A stretch of 64,000 nt of DNA, from NCBI RefSeq assembly GCF_038069945.1, contig NZ_JBBPEV010000001.1, forward strand, positions 1,922,001 through 1,986,000. The letters run 5' to 3'. Under the pieces are notes generated by a model. The model searched no databases and was not told the origin of the DNA. It worked only from the letters and a program-made list of their open reading frames with translations. This document shows, one piece after another, positions 25,222 through 33,564 of this stretch; within the stretch, counting starts at the first letter, position 1, and every line of letters starts with the position of its first letter. The DNA is from Aquabacterium sp. A3 (GTDB taxonomy: Bacteria > Pseudomonadota > Gammaproteobacteria > Burkholderiales > Burkholderiaceae_C). The position numbers and the translations under genes are program-made.

Positions 25222-27110
25222 GCGGAGGCTCCTTGAGGCGTGGACCCCTTGGTCAAGCCCACGGGCCACACGGGCACGACGGGGGGTTCAGTCTCCAGGC
25301 GCTCACCCACCGGCGGCAAGGCCGCAGCCCCACCGCTGCTCACGGGCGTGAGCGACGAGGGCAAGGCGGCGTGGTCCTGGAAGGACTGGTCGATGCTGCC
25401 CAGGGTCTGGTTGTCGCGCCCCTCCAGCGAGGGCGTGGTGTTCAGCCCGGCGGACTGGCGAATGCGCAGCTCCATCTGGCCGATGCCACCGTTGCCCATG
25501 AGGTGGGCGGCCAGGTCGGTGGCCTTGACCAGGGTGTCCACGCCCGCCACCTCGACCTGGAAGTCTGCTTCGAGATCCACACCAGGCGGGGTGGCGGCCA
25601 GGGCCGCATCCAGGGTGAGGTTGGCCTGCACCGACGGCGGGATGCAGAAGCGGAACACCAGCAGGAACCACAGCTGGAAGACGAAGACCACGATGGGCAG
25701 GAACAGGTTGAGCACGAACAGCGCCACCAGCGTGATCAGCGGAATGGAGAAGCTGCAGATGGCTTCGCCGCCCATGGTGCCGCCCGACAGGCCGCTGCCA
25801 TCGGTGTTGGGCGACAGGTGCTGCGGCTGCACCATGCGCACGGGCGACAAGCGGCCCTTGGGGCGCATGGCCGCCTGGGCCGCCAGCTCGCGCAGGTCCG
25901 GCAGCTTGATGGTGATGGGGCGGTTGGCCGAGCCCAGCACGTCGAACGGCGCGGCCACGCGGAAGGCCTCGGTGGGCCGGCTCCAGGTGACGGCGCCAAA
26001 GCAGTCGGGCTGCTTGCCCACGCGGGCCTGACAGGGGCTGTGGCGGCGCACAAAACAGCGCACCTCGTAGGTGGCCTGGTCGTGAAAGCGTGCCTGGCCC
26101 TGCAGATCGTGCTGCAGGCTGGCCGTGGGCACCACGCCGTAGTACATGGTGCGACCCGCGGCATCGTGCTGCGTGTCGCGGGGGTCGGCCACCAGCGCAA
26201 ACAGGGGGTACACCTGCTCGGTGGTGGTCGTGGGGACGGCGCTCGCACCGATGACACCGCAGGGATCGGCCTGCTGCGCGTCGTCGTTGAGCGCACGCCA
26301 CTCGCCGAATGTCGGGCTGGGTCGGCCATTGACCACCTGCGGAAACCAGCCCTCGATCTGCACGCGCACGCCCTCGCGCGTCTGCACGGCCTGCAAGGCG
26401 GCGCGGGCCTCGTCCACCGTGGCCAGCGAACGCGACAGCAGCGCCTCCCAGCTGGCCACCGCCGGGCTGGCGGCCTGCACCAGCGCCTGCTGCCGACGCA
26501 GCACATTGCGGCGCAGGTCCGAGCCCGGTGCGGCCTCGTCGCCCGCACGGGCCAGGTGCACCAGCTCGTGCCAGTCGGCCTCGGCGGCGCGCACGGCCTT
26601 CAAGGCTTCATCGATGGCGTTCACATCGGCCCCGGCGGGCTGCACGCTGGTACGACGCCGCACCACAAAGCCCGCCTGGCACACCTGCTGGCGCGTGACC
26701 GAGGGCAGGCCCGGCACGTCGCAGTGCAGCTCGCAACTGACGACGTAGTGCCGATCGTGCGTGGGCTGGTACAGCTTGCGCAGGCCCGTGGGCGCCAGAC
26801 GGGCCTTGAAGGCCTGGCCATTGGCCTGCTCGGCGGCGCTGGCGGGCTGGCCATCGCGGTTGAGCAGCAACCAGCGGCCCAAGGGGCTGAAGCGGCTCAT
26901 GGACACCAGGTCGTGCTGGTGCACCACATCGCTCACCGGGTCGAACTTCAGCGAGGCCTGCGGCCGGGCCATGAAGGCCTGGATGAAGTCGTCGCCCGCG
27001 AACTTCTGCAAGGCCGGCGCACTCACGCGCCCAGCGCTTGGCAAGCCCGGCGCCGACCAGCGGTACCAGGGGCCGGAGAGCAGCCAGGGGTGGTTCGTGT
27101 GCGCGGTCAT
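25218..27110 (-). CDS. eCIS protein of unknown function with a hydrophobic block
   Basis: A 630-residue protein between the spike and gp25 genes, a slot where other eCIS loci carry PAAR/Afp10-type or variable genes. It has a region of Asp/Arg-rich mixed structure (residues 1-420). A strongly hydrophobic block follows at about 460-510 (IPLITLVALFVLNLFLPIVVFVF then LWFLLVFRFCIPPSV), enough for two membrane helices. The tail is Pro/Glu-rich. Membrane segments are unusual in a baseplate protein and could be cargo-like or a membrane-contact part. I chose the ATG at 27110, ten bases after the gpV stop; a GTG at 27140 is possible. No family was recognised. Confidence 0.6.
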   Translation of the reverse strand: MTAHTNHPWLLSGPWYRWSAPGLPSAGRVSAPALQKFAGDDFIQAFMARPQASLKFDPVSDVVHQHDLVSMSRFSPLGRWLLLNRDGQPASAAEQANGQAFKARLAPTGLRKLYQPTHDRHYVVSCELHCDVPGLPSVTRQQVCQAGFVVRRRTSVQPAGADVNAIDEALKAVRAAEADWHELVHLARAGDEAAPGSDLRRNVLRRQQALVQAASPAVASWEALLSRSLATVDEARAALQAVQTREGVRVQIEGWFPQVVNGRPSPTFGEWRALNDDAQQADPCGVIGASAVPTTTTEQVYPLFALVADPRDTQHDAAGRTMYYGVVPTASLQHDLQGQARFHDQATYEVRCFVRRHSPCQARVGKQPDCFGAVTWSRPTEAFRVAAPFDVLGSANRPITIKLPDLRELAAQAAMRPKGRLSPVRMVQPQHLSPNTDGSGLSGGTMGGEAICSFSIPLITLVALFVLNLFLPIVVFVFQLWFLLVFRFCIPPSVQANLTLDAALAATPPGVDLEADFQVEVAGVDTLVKATDLAAHLMGNGGIGQMELRIRQSAGLNTTPSLEGRDNQTLGSIDQSFQDHAALPSSLTPVSSGGAAALPPVGERLETEPPVVPVWPVGLTKGSTPQGASA

Positions 27111-27120
27111 CGTGCCGGCC

Positions 27121-27801
27121 TCACCAGATGTTGCCCGCACCGGGCGTGTAGCTGGGCGAGATCACCCCGGTCTGCGCGATCAGCGTCTGGCACTGCACCA
27201 CGCCATCGGCCGTGACCATGGGCGCGTGCAGGTTCACCGCCGAGGCGTTGACCTCCACCGTGCTGTTGGCCGTGATGCTGACCTGGCCCGCCACGTTGAT
27301 GACGATGGTGCAGCCGTTGCTGTGCGTGATCGACACCTCTTGCGCGGCGTCGTCCATCACCAGCTGGTGGCCGCTGGCCATGGACACCGTGACCTTGGCG
27401 GCGCCCTGAGTGTCGTCGAACTGCAGCACGCTGCCCGAGCGGGTCTTGAGCGTGCGCAGGTTGTTGGCCGCCTCGGGCGATTCGGGCTGGGTGGTGCGCC
27501 CGTTCCAGCAGGCGCCCACGATGTAAGGGCGAGACGGGTCACCGGCCTCGAAGCCCACCACCACCTGCGAATCGACCTCGGGCAGGATCTCCAGGCCCTG
27601 GTCGTCATCGGCATACGGCGTGAGCAAGGTGGCCCAGGCGCGAACCGCCTCGCCAGCCTGGCCCAGGAAGGGAAAGCGCACCTGGATGCGGCCCTTGCGA
27701 TCGGGGTCCACGAGGTCGGTCACCACGGCCGGATAGAGCCCATACCAATGGGGCCCGTGCCCATCGGGCGGCAGGCGGGGGTCGATGCCCGGGATGCTCA
27801 T
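27121..27801 (-). CDS. Spike protein, gpV/VgrG-type OB and beta-helix part (Afp8 C-terminal half)
   Basis: A 226-residue protein. The first 110 residues are the phage baseplate V/gp5 OB-fold: YPAVVTDLVDPDRKGRIQVRFPFLG, a WATLLTPYADDDQG segment, then LPEVDSQVVVGFEAGDPSRPYIVGACWN. The remaining residues are short hydrophobic/polar strand repeats (VTVSMASGHQLVMDD, VSITHSNGCTIVIN, VSITANSTVEVNA), typical of the triple-stranded beta-helix of the spike. I chose ATG 27801, which overlaps the preceding stop as ATGA, over an in-frame codon at 27933. With the GpD-like gene upstream it makes one VgrG-like spike from two polypeptides. Confidence 0.92.
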   Translation of the reverse strand: MSIPGIDPRLPPDGHGPHWYGLYPAVVTDLVDPDRKGRIQVRFPFLGQAGEAVRAWATLLTPYADDDQGLEILPEVDSQVVVGFEAGDPSRPYIVGACWNGRTTQPESPEAANNLRTLKTRSGSVLQFDDTQGAAKVTVSMASGHQLVMDDAAQEVSITHSNGCTIVINVAGQVSITANSTVEVNASAVNLHAPMVTADGVVQCQTLIAQTGVISPSYTPGAGNIW

Positions 27802-28892
27802 GCGCCCTGCCCCACCCAGGCCCGTTCGGCCTCGAAATGCGTGCGGTAGCCTTGGGCTAAATCGAAGCGATGCTCCACCTGCGTGACCACATAGCCCTCG
27901 CCCTCGAACATCGGCGACACGCGCTGCAGGCACAGGCGGCTGCCCACCTGCAGGCCCGCATCCCCCTCGGCCACCCCACTGGCGCGCACAAAGCGCCGCG
28001 CCCGGGTCAGCAACTGGGCCCGCGCCCAGGCCCGCGCCTCATCGCCCTTGAGCGGTACCTCGCGGGTGCGGTGGCTGGCGCGCTCGCCAAAGGCCCGCTG
28101 CAGCACGGCGAGCCCGTGCGAGCCGCCTTGCGCTTCGGCCTGCACGTCGCTGTCGTTGGCGGCTTCGTCCACCCCTTCGGCCTGGGCATCGTCCCAACCG
28201 GCCACGTTCACGCTGCTGCGCTGGTGGGCCACATCGGCGCGCAATTGCACGTGCACCAGGTTGTGGCCCTGGATGAGGGTGACCAGCGGCTGCTGGCGTT
28301 GCTCGCGCGTGGCCAGGTGCAGGGTGCGGCCGTCCAGCCACAGCTCGGCGCCCAGGCGGCGGGCCCGCTCGCGCAGAAAGGCCAAGTCGCTCTGGTTCCA
28401 CTGTTGCAGGCAGGCGTGGCGTGGCCCATCCACATCGGCCTGGGCCTGCAGGCCATGTTGCGACGCGATCTGTTGCAGCAGCTCGGCATCGCTGAGCTGC
28501 TCGTAGGTTTTGAAGCGGTGCGTCATGCGCAGGTCCATGAGGCGGTCCTCGGCGCGCACGGTCACCTCGGGCGCGCGGCCCTGGCTCATGTCCAGCTCGA
28601 CGGCGCTGATGCGGCCGGTGAACACGCTGGCGCGGCCATCGCCAGCGCCGATGGTGATGTCCAGCTCGCGGCCAAAATCCAGCACCTGCCCATCCAGCCA
28701 CAGCAGGGTTTCTTGCGCCTCACCCTCGTGGTGGCCGATGGCGGTGAGCGTCATCTCCAGGCGGGCCAGGCCATCGATGTCGTGGCGCACGTTCAGGCGC
28801 ACCAGATCACGCGTGAGCTGGGGCTGGGCCTGGCTGGCCACGTTGATGGCCGGACGGGTCTCGGCCTGAAGGGGCATGCGTTGCAGCGACAT
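27798..28892 (-). CDS. Spike base, phage late-control D / VgrG-like protein (Afp8 N-terminal half)
   Basis: A 364-residue protein of the GpD/gp27 type, forming the base of the central spike and connecting it to the tube. Visible features are VRLNVRHDIDGLARLEMTL near the start, the EVTVRAEDRLMDLRMTHRFKTYEQLSDAELLQQIASQHGL block (about 115-155) and DLAFLRERARRLGAELWLDGRTLHL (about 170-195). All are typical of the family. I chose the ATG at 28892, 20 bases after the previous stop with AAGGA upstream. The C-terminal end has VGSRLCLQRVSPMFEGEGYVV, part of the family's last beta domain. It is followed by the gpV gene through an ATGA overlap. Confidence 0.9.
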   Translation of the reverse strand: MSLQRMPLQAETRPAINVASQAQPQLTRDLVRLNVRHDIDGLARLEMTLTAIGHHEGEAQETLLWLDGQVLDFGRELDITIGAGDGRASVFTGRISAVELDMSQGRAPEVTVRAEDRLMDLRMTHRFKTYEQLSDAELLQQIASQHGLQAQADVDGPRHACLQQWNQSDLAFLRERARRLGAELWLDGRTLHLATREQRQQPLVTLIQGHNLVHVQLRADVAHQRSSVNVAGWDDAQAEGVDEAANDSDVQAEAQGGSHGLAVLQRAFGERASHRTREVPLKGDEARAWARAQLLTRARRFVRASGVAEGDAGLQVGSRLCLQRVSPMFEGEGYVVTQVEHRFDLAQGYRTHFEAERAWVGQGA

Positions 28893-28911
28893 GGTGCGGC
28901 TCGGTCCTTGT

Positions 28912-29097
28912 TCAGTCCTCAAAGCCCCAGGCGGACACGCGCGACTGGCTTTCGGCTTCGCGGCGGGCCAGCAGTTCCCAGCGCCAGCGCTCCACGGTTT
29001 GCGGCGGACGCGCCTGCGCCGCCTCGCCGCCCGCCGAGGCGGTGTCGCCGGCCTCTACTTCCACGGTGCTGTCGATTTGTCCGATGGCGATGGGCAT
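28912..29097 (-). CDS. Small eCIS protein, DUF5908-like (Afp6-position)
   Basis: A 61-residue protein between the LysM tube-type gene and the spike base. The start MPIAIGQIDSTVEVEAGD is close to the usual opening of short DUF5908 proteins (MPIEI...), which occupy this position in eCIS loci. The rest is helical and Arg/Glu-rich (TVERWRWELLARREAES). The ATG at 29097 is chosen; a longer in-frame start at 29142 would run into the preceding gene. The exact role is unknown; a baseplate or spike-assembly part is inferred. Confidence 0.7.
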   Translation of the reverse strand: MPIAIGQIDSTVEVEAGDTASAGGEAAQARPPQTVERWRWELLARREAESQSRVSAWGFED

Positions 29098-29114
29098 GGT
29101 GATGTCTCCGGTGT

Positions 29115-30398
29115 TCAGCGACGACGGCCTCGGCAGCCACAACCGCGTGCAGCGACACTGGCGGCCTTGGTGGCGGCGGGCTTGGAGGGTCTGGTGGATG
29201 AGGTCGTGGGGGTGATGGCCGCCGGGGCACCCGAAGAGGCCATGAAGGTGCCTGTGCTGCGGGCACCGCCGCCCAGGCTGGCCGCGCCCAGGCGAGGCCG
29301 CAGCGGCACACCGGCGCCCCAGGGGCGATCGTCGGTGGCCTCGGTGGCGCCGGCCGCCTGGCCAAAGGCGCGCAGGCTGTCGGCGGCACCGCGCTGATGG
29401 TGTGCATCGTGGCGCTGCTGGATCGCGCCACCCACCCCACCCAGTGCCGCCAGAGCCTGGCCTTGCTGCACCGCCGGCGTGGCCACCGCCCCCGATGCCG
29501 ACGGGGTGCCGGACGCGCCCGCCGTGAGCGGCAGTTGGGCCGCCGTGCGCCCGGGGTCGCGGCCTGCGGTCTGCCGGCCGGTGGCCAGGCCACCGCCCTG
29601 CCCGCCGCCCAAGCCTGCAGGCACCGACACCTCCTGACCCAGCGCCAGCCCTTGCGAACCCACAGCCCCGCCGCCCGAGGCCGACAGCGCGCGCCAGGCC
29701 GACGCCGCCACCCCGGCGCGGGCCGCCAACTGGGCCAGGCTTTCGCCCGGCATGGCCTGCAGCAACTGTTGCACGGGGCCCTTGGCGCCCTGCGTGCCGG
29801 GCGCCCCGGCGGGCAGCCCACCCGCGCCCCCAGGAGGCGCCTGCAAGGCGGCCGGGCCCGAGCCCGCCTGACGCCCGCCACCGTCACCTGAGGCGTTGGC
29901 GGCGCCTGCGGCCAGGCGCGGGTCGGGCTCGTAGGCCCATCGCGGGTCCTGCCCCTTGATCGTGACCGACACCTTGGCGCGCAAGGGCACACCGGAGGCG
30001 TCAAAGAAGTCGAGGTCGATGTTGGCGCTTTCCATCACGCCCTGCACCTGGAAACTGCCCCACTCGAACGCCACGCGCGGCGGGGCCTCCTGCCCCGGCT
30101 GCGTGCCACGCGGGCGCACAAAGCGCTCCACCGAGGCGGTGCGCTTGAGCACGTCCACGGGCTCGTCCGTCGTGCCTTCGTCGGCCGTGTCGAACACCAG
30201 GTCGAAGCTCACCTGCATCTCGCCCGTGCCGGGGCGCTGCCGTGCCTGGGCCCCGGCCTGTTGACCACCGGCCGTGCGGTTGCTGATCTGCACGCGCAGC
30301 GAGGTGGGGTTGAACTGCACGTCCACCCAGTGGCTGCCTTCTTGCGGGCCATCACCGGAGCCGATCTCGCCCAGGCGGGCTTTGCGCAGTTCGCTCAC
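29115..30398 (-). CDS. CIS tube/LysM protein (Afp7-like baseplate hub protein)
   Basis: A 427-residue protein. Residues 1-160 are the CIS-tube family domain: HWVDVQFNPTSLRVQISN, SFDLVFDTADEG, VAFEWGSFQVQGVMESANIDLDFFDASGVPLRAKVSVTIKG. About residues 215-260 resemble a LysM domain (PGESLAQLAARAGVAASAWRAL, later GLALGQEVSVPAG), which could touch peptidoglycan. The rest is low-complexity Gly/Ala/Gln linker. Proteins of this kind join tube and baseplate. The start at 30398 overlaps the tube-2 stop as ATGA. The linkers are longer than I would expect for the family. Confidence 0.88.
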   Translation of the reverse strand: MSELRKARLGEIGSGDGPQEGSHWVDVQFNPTSLRVQISNRTAGGQQAGAQARQRPGTGEMQVSFDLVFDTADEGTTDEPVDVLKRTASVERFVRPRGTQPGQEAPPRVAFEWGSFQVQGVMESANIDLDFFDASGVPLRAKVSVTIKGQDPRWAYEPDPRLAAGAANASGDGGGRQAGSGPAALQAPPGGAGGLPAGAPGTQGAKGPVQQLLQAMPGESLAQLAARAGVAASAWRALSASGGGAVGSQGLALGQEVSVPAGLGGGQGGGLATGRQTAGRDPGRTAAQLPLTAGASGTPSASGAVATPAVQQGQALAALGGVGGAIQQRHDAHHQRGAADSLRAFGQAAGATEATDDRPWGAGVPLRPRLGAASLGGGARSTGTFMASSGAPAAITPTTSSTRPSKPAATKAASVAARGCGCRGRRR

Positions 30399-30943
30399 AG
30401 CGGCGCCTCCGCAGGCAAGAGCCGCAGCCCTTCGTGGGCGATGGTCAACTCCTCAATGGCGATCTCGCCCGTGCGGGCGTTCAGTTCGGGGCCTTTGATC
30501 TTTTGGGGCAGGCCGCGGTCGAACACCCAACTCGCCCGCACGGTGCCATCCGCGCCCATCACGTGGATGACGCCGTCGTAGCGGCGCACCGGACGCACGC
30601 CATTGACGATGCGCTGCAGCCAATGCCACAGCTCGGTGTTGACGCGGGCATCGTCTTTCGGGGCATGGAACATGCCGCGCTTGAGCACCAGGGGCACGTA
30701 CTTGGCGCGGCCCACCCGGCGAACGATGCCGTTGTTGCGACCACCCTCGATGTAGTCCTGCACGTCCATCTCGATGTCCAGGCCCGAGACCTCCTGAAAG
30801 GCACCGCTGCCCAAGGTCTGGCTGCCCTGGGGCTCGCTGTAGCCGCCCTGGGCGCCGGGCAGGCGCTGCCGCCCGGCGATCACCTCGGCCGAGGCGATCA
30901 GGCGCACATCGAAGCGGAAGGTGGTGAGCAAGAGATCGGACAC
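30395..30943 (-). CDS. Inner tube protein 2 (Afp5-like)
   Basis: A 182-residue Hcp-like tail-tube protein: FRFDVRLIASAEVIAGR, FQEVSGLDIEMDVQDYIEGGRNNGI, KYVPLVLKRGMF, LWHWLQRIVNGV, IAIEELTIAHEGLRL. It resembles the 33075-33524 tube protein in order and ending. Such second tubes usually form the tube-initiator ring next to the baseplate. I chose the GTG at 30943 (VSDLLLTTF) because GGAGG lies nine bases upstream and the preceding stop is at 30948. An open frame running to 31225 is only continuation into the sheath gene. Confidence 0.9.
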   Translation of the reverse strand: MSDLLLTTFRFDVRLIASAEVIAGRQRLPGAQGGYSEPQGSQTLGSGAFQEVSGLDIEMDVQDYIEGGRNNGIVRRVGRAKYVPLVLKRGMFHAPKDDARVNTELWHWLQRIVNGVRPVRRYDGVIHVMGADGTVRASWVFDRGLPQKIKGPELNARTGEIAIEELTIAHEGLRLLPAEAPL

Positions 30944-30947
30944 GGGC

Positions 30948-33071
30948 TCAGGCCTCCAGACGCAAGGTGCCGTCGCCATCGCGGCGCAGGCGCACGAGGA
31001 TGAACTCCAGCGGTTCGGCCGGAGCCACGCCGATGTCGACGCACAACTCGCCACGGTCCAGCCGGCGGGCGTCGGTGTCGATGCGCACGAAATAGGACTC
31101 GGCCTCGGTGCGGCCCGCAAACATCCCCCGCTGGAAGAAGCGGCGCAACAGGGCCTCGATGGCCGACTGCAGGTCGCGCCACAGGGCCGGCCCATTGGGC
31201 TCGAACACGGCCCATTGCGTTTCAACGCGCAGGGTGCGGCACAGCATCAGCACCAGGCGGCGCACCGACAACTGGCGCCATTGCCGCTCCATCGACAGGG
31301 TGCGCGCGGCCACCAGTTCGATGCCACGAGGGCCCCGCACAAAGGCGTTCAGGCCCAAGGGGTGCAGCGCGTCCACGCGGCCATCGGCTTGCGGCTCGGC
31401 CAGGTCCACCACATCACGGGCCACTTCGTTGGCGGGCCCCACCTGCAAGCCCATCTCGCGCTCGCGCCAGGCGATGACGCCAGCGGCCACGGCGCTCGGC
31501 GGCAACACATTCAGGGCACGGGTGTCGGTCGCAGCACGCCCGCCCGCGCCCCGGCGTGCGGGTCTCAACCAGGGGTGGTACGCAGCCACCCAGCTCGAAT
31601 CAAAGGCCGCCCGCCAACGCTCCACCGCACCTTGCGACAAGCCGGGGGGCACGTCCAGCAAGGCGATGCGGCCGGTTACCTCGCAAAACGCCAGCACCGC
31701 CTGCTGCCAGCGCGTGATCTCAAGCAGCTCGGTGGGCTTGCGCGGATCCAGGATGAGGCCTTGCAAAACGCTGGGCGACACCGGCCCCGCCGTGGCGGGC
31801 AGCACCGCATCGACACAGGCGCTGAACACGGCCGAGGCCCCGCTCTCCGGGGCGGCGTCGGCATCGTCGGCAGGCACGAAGGCCGCGGGCACGTACAGGT
31901 CGGGCACCAGCACCTGCGTGACCGCCGCCAGGCCATCGCCCTGACCGAGGTCGGCATCGGGCACGGCCAGCGCCATCAGGCCCTGGCCCGGCGCATCGTC
32001 TGTGGGCGACCACAGGGCATCGAAAAAATCGGCCGGGGTGATCTCGGCGTGATCGTCACGCCCGGCTTGGCTCAAGGCGCTGACGCCCTGCCAGGCCACC
32101 GACGCCAGCGAGGCCGGCACCAAGGGCTGCGCGGCCCAGTCGGGATGCGGCCACACCAGTGCCGATTCGGCCACCAGCACCGACACCAGGCTGCGCGGGT
32201 GCGTGGGCGAAAGCCCCAGGTCGTCAAAGCGCTCCACCAGGCCACGACCATCGTCGATCTGCAACTGGGCGCGCAGCACCTCCAGGCGCACCACCGGGCC
32301 GCCCAGGGCCACTTCCACGGCGGCCTCATCGCCCAGGTCGAACACCGGCTGCAAGCGCGTGCGCGGTGCGCGCGCCAGGCGGGGCAAGGCCGCGTGCACG
32401 CCGGGCAGATCGGGGTCGGCGATGGGGTTCAAGGCCTCGCACCAGGCCAGCACCTGGCTGCCATCGGCGGCCCACAGGCGCACGGCATCGCCGACTTGCA
32501 AGCTCGGCAAGGCCGCATCGGCCGACACCGTGATCGCCGCCACATGGGGTGGCAGCAAGGGCACGGGCTCGAAGGCCACGGCCTGCGCGCTCAAACTGCA
32601 CTGCACGCGCACCGCCTCGCCCCAGCGGCCCGGGTTGCGCGCGATGAAGGCCAGCGGCAGCGTGAACGGGGCCGCCAAGGTGAGTTGCGCGCTGTAGGCA
32701 TCGCCCAATTGCGCGGCGCGCTCATGCACCACCCGCACCACCCAGGCCAGCTCACCACCTTGCTCGAAGAAGCTGGCCACCGCGTGCGGCAACAGGCCCG
32801 GCCCTTCAAAGCCGCCAAAGATGCGCACGTAGTCGTCAAAGCTGCGCACGGGCACGGCCACGCTGCGCCGCAGGGGCCGTGCGGCCTCGGTCACCATCTG
32901 CCAGTGGGGGGGCCACTCGTCGTTGACCACGGGCTGCCAGGCCGGCCCGCGCGGGGCCACGCCCACGAAGGCGGCCACGTCCATGCGCTGCGGGTGCAGC
33001 GTCACGGGACGCACATCCGGCAGGGCAAAGACGCCGGGCGCCCCCAGCGGTGATCGGGCCGAGCGCAGCAC
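30948..33071 (-). CDS. Tail sheath protein 2 (large, subtilisin-like sheath type)
   Basis: A 707-residue sheath protein. The C-terminal domain is clear: LVLMLCRTLRVETQWAVFEP, LWRDLQSAIEALLRRFF, YFVRIDTDARRLDRGELCVD, EFILVRLR. The N-terminus (PLGAPGVFALPDVRP, DVAAFVGVAPRGPAW) has the PGV motif in altered form. It is longer than sheath 1 by insertions in the middle, as in the larger Afp3/Afp4-type sheaths that decorate the particle. GTG start at 33071, four bases after the tube-1 stop. It presumably polymerises around the tube with sheath 1. Confidence 0.93.
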   Translation of the reverse strand: MLRSARSPLGAPGVFALPDVRPVTLHPQRMDVAAFVGVAPRGPAWQPVVNDEWPPHWQMVTEAARPLRRSVAVPVRSFDDYVRIFGGFEGPGLLPHAVASFFEQGGELAWVVRVVHERAAQLGDAYSAQLTLAAPFTLPLAFIARNPGRWGEAVRVQCSLSAQAVAFEPVPLLPPHVAAITVSADAALPSLQVGDAVRLWAADGSQVLAWCEALNPIADPDLPGVHAALPRLARAPRTRLQPVFDLGDEAAVEVALGGPVVRLEVLRAQLQIDDGRGLVERFDDLGLSPTHPRSLVSVLVAESALVWPHPDWAAQPLVPASLASVAWQGVSALSQAGRDDHAEITPADFFDALWSPTDDAPGQGLMALAVPDADLGQGDGLAAVTQVLVPDLYVPAAFVPADDADAAPESGASAVFSACVDAVLPATAGPVSPSVLQGLILDPRKPTELLEITRWQQAVLAFCEVTGRIALLDVPPGLSQGAVERWRAAFDSSWVAAYHPWLRPARRGAGGRAATDTRALNVLPPSAVAAGVIAWREREMGLQVGPANEVARDVVDLAEPQADGRVDALHPLGLNAFVRGPRGIELVAARTLSMERQWRQLSVRRLVLMLCRTLRVETQWAVFEPNGPALWRDLQSAIEALLRRFFQRGMFAGRTEAESYFVRIDTDARRLDRGELCVDIGVAPAEPLEFILVRLRRDGDGTLRLEA

Positions 33072-33074
33072 GGT

Positions 33075-33524
33075 TTACTCGTAGACGATGCCTTCGTGCG
33101 TGAGGTGCAGCTCTTCCATGGCCACCTCACCACCGCCCTTGGCCGCCAGCGTGGGGCCGACCCACTTCTTGGGCTGCGCATTGAGCAGCTTGAAGGCGCT
33201 GACCGGGTTGCGCGCTTCGTCCAGCAGGGTGATGGTGACGGAGCGGCGGCGGTCGGCGCCTTCACGCACCTCCTTGACCCACTGGAAGAGGTCGGTCGAG
33301 CCCACCAGGCCACGCTTGAGCGTGACGTCTTCCTGCTTGAAGGTGTTGGGCACCTTGCGCACCGTGTTGACGGCGTCGTTGCCGTTGCGGTACTCGGAGT
33401 AGTTGATCTCGGTGCCCAGCCCGCTGACATCGGAGAAGCCAGCGATGACGCTGGTTTCATCGCCATTGCCCAGCGAGACGAGGAAGTTGAATGCCCCGTA
33501 GGGGTTGTTGCGCAAGGTGGCCAT
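33075..33524 (-). CDS. Inner tube protein 1 (Afp1-like)
   Basis: A 149-residue Hcp-like tube subunit: NPYGAFNFLVSLGNGDETSVIAGFSDVSGLGTEINYSEYRNGND, VRKVPNTFKQEDVTLKRGLVGSTDLFQW, then MEELHLTHEGIVYE. These are the standard phrases of phage and eCIS tube proteins. It would stack as hexameric rings to form the channel for cargo. Its length is normal for the family. It lies between the two sheath genes, 40 bases after sheath 1. Confidence 0.97.
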   Translation of the reverse strand: MATLRNNPYGAFNFLVSLGNGDETSVIAGFSDVSGLGTEINYSEYRNGNDAVNTVRKVPNTFKQEDVTLKRGLVGSTDLFQWVKEVREGADRRRSVTITLLDEARNPVSAFKLLNAQPKKWVGPTLAAKGGGEVAMEELHLTHEGIVYE

Positions 33525-33564
33525 GGTGTGGTGCCTTCCGTGTTGAGTGCGGTGTCAAGCAGGA

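Noticed and set aside
30944..31225. Upstream extension of the tube-2 frame
   Set aside because: It runs over the sheath-2 C-terminus, and the GTG at 30943 has a good ribosome binding site.
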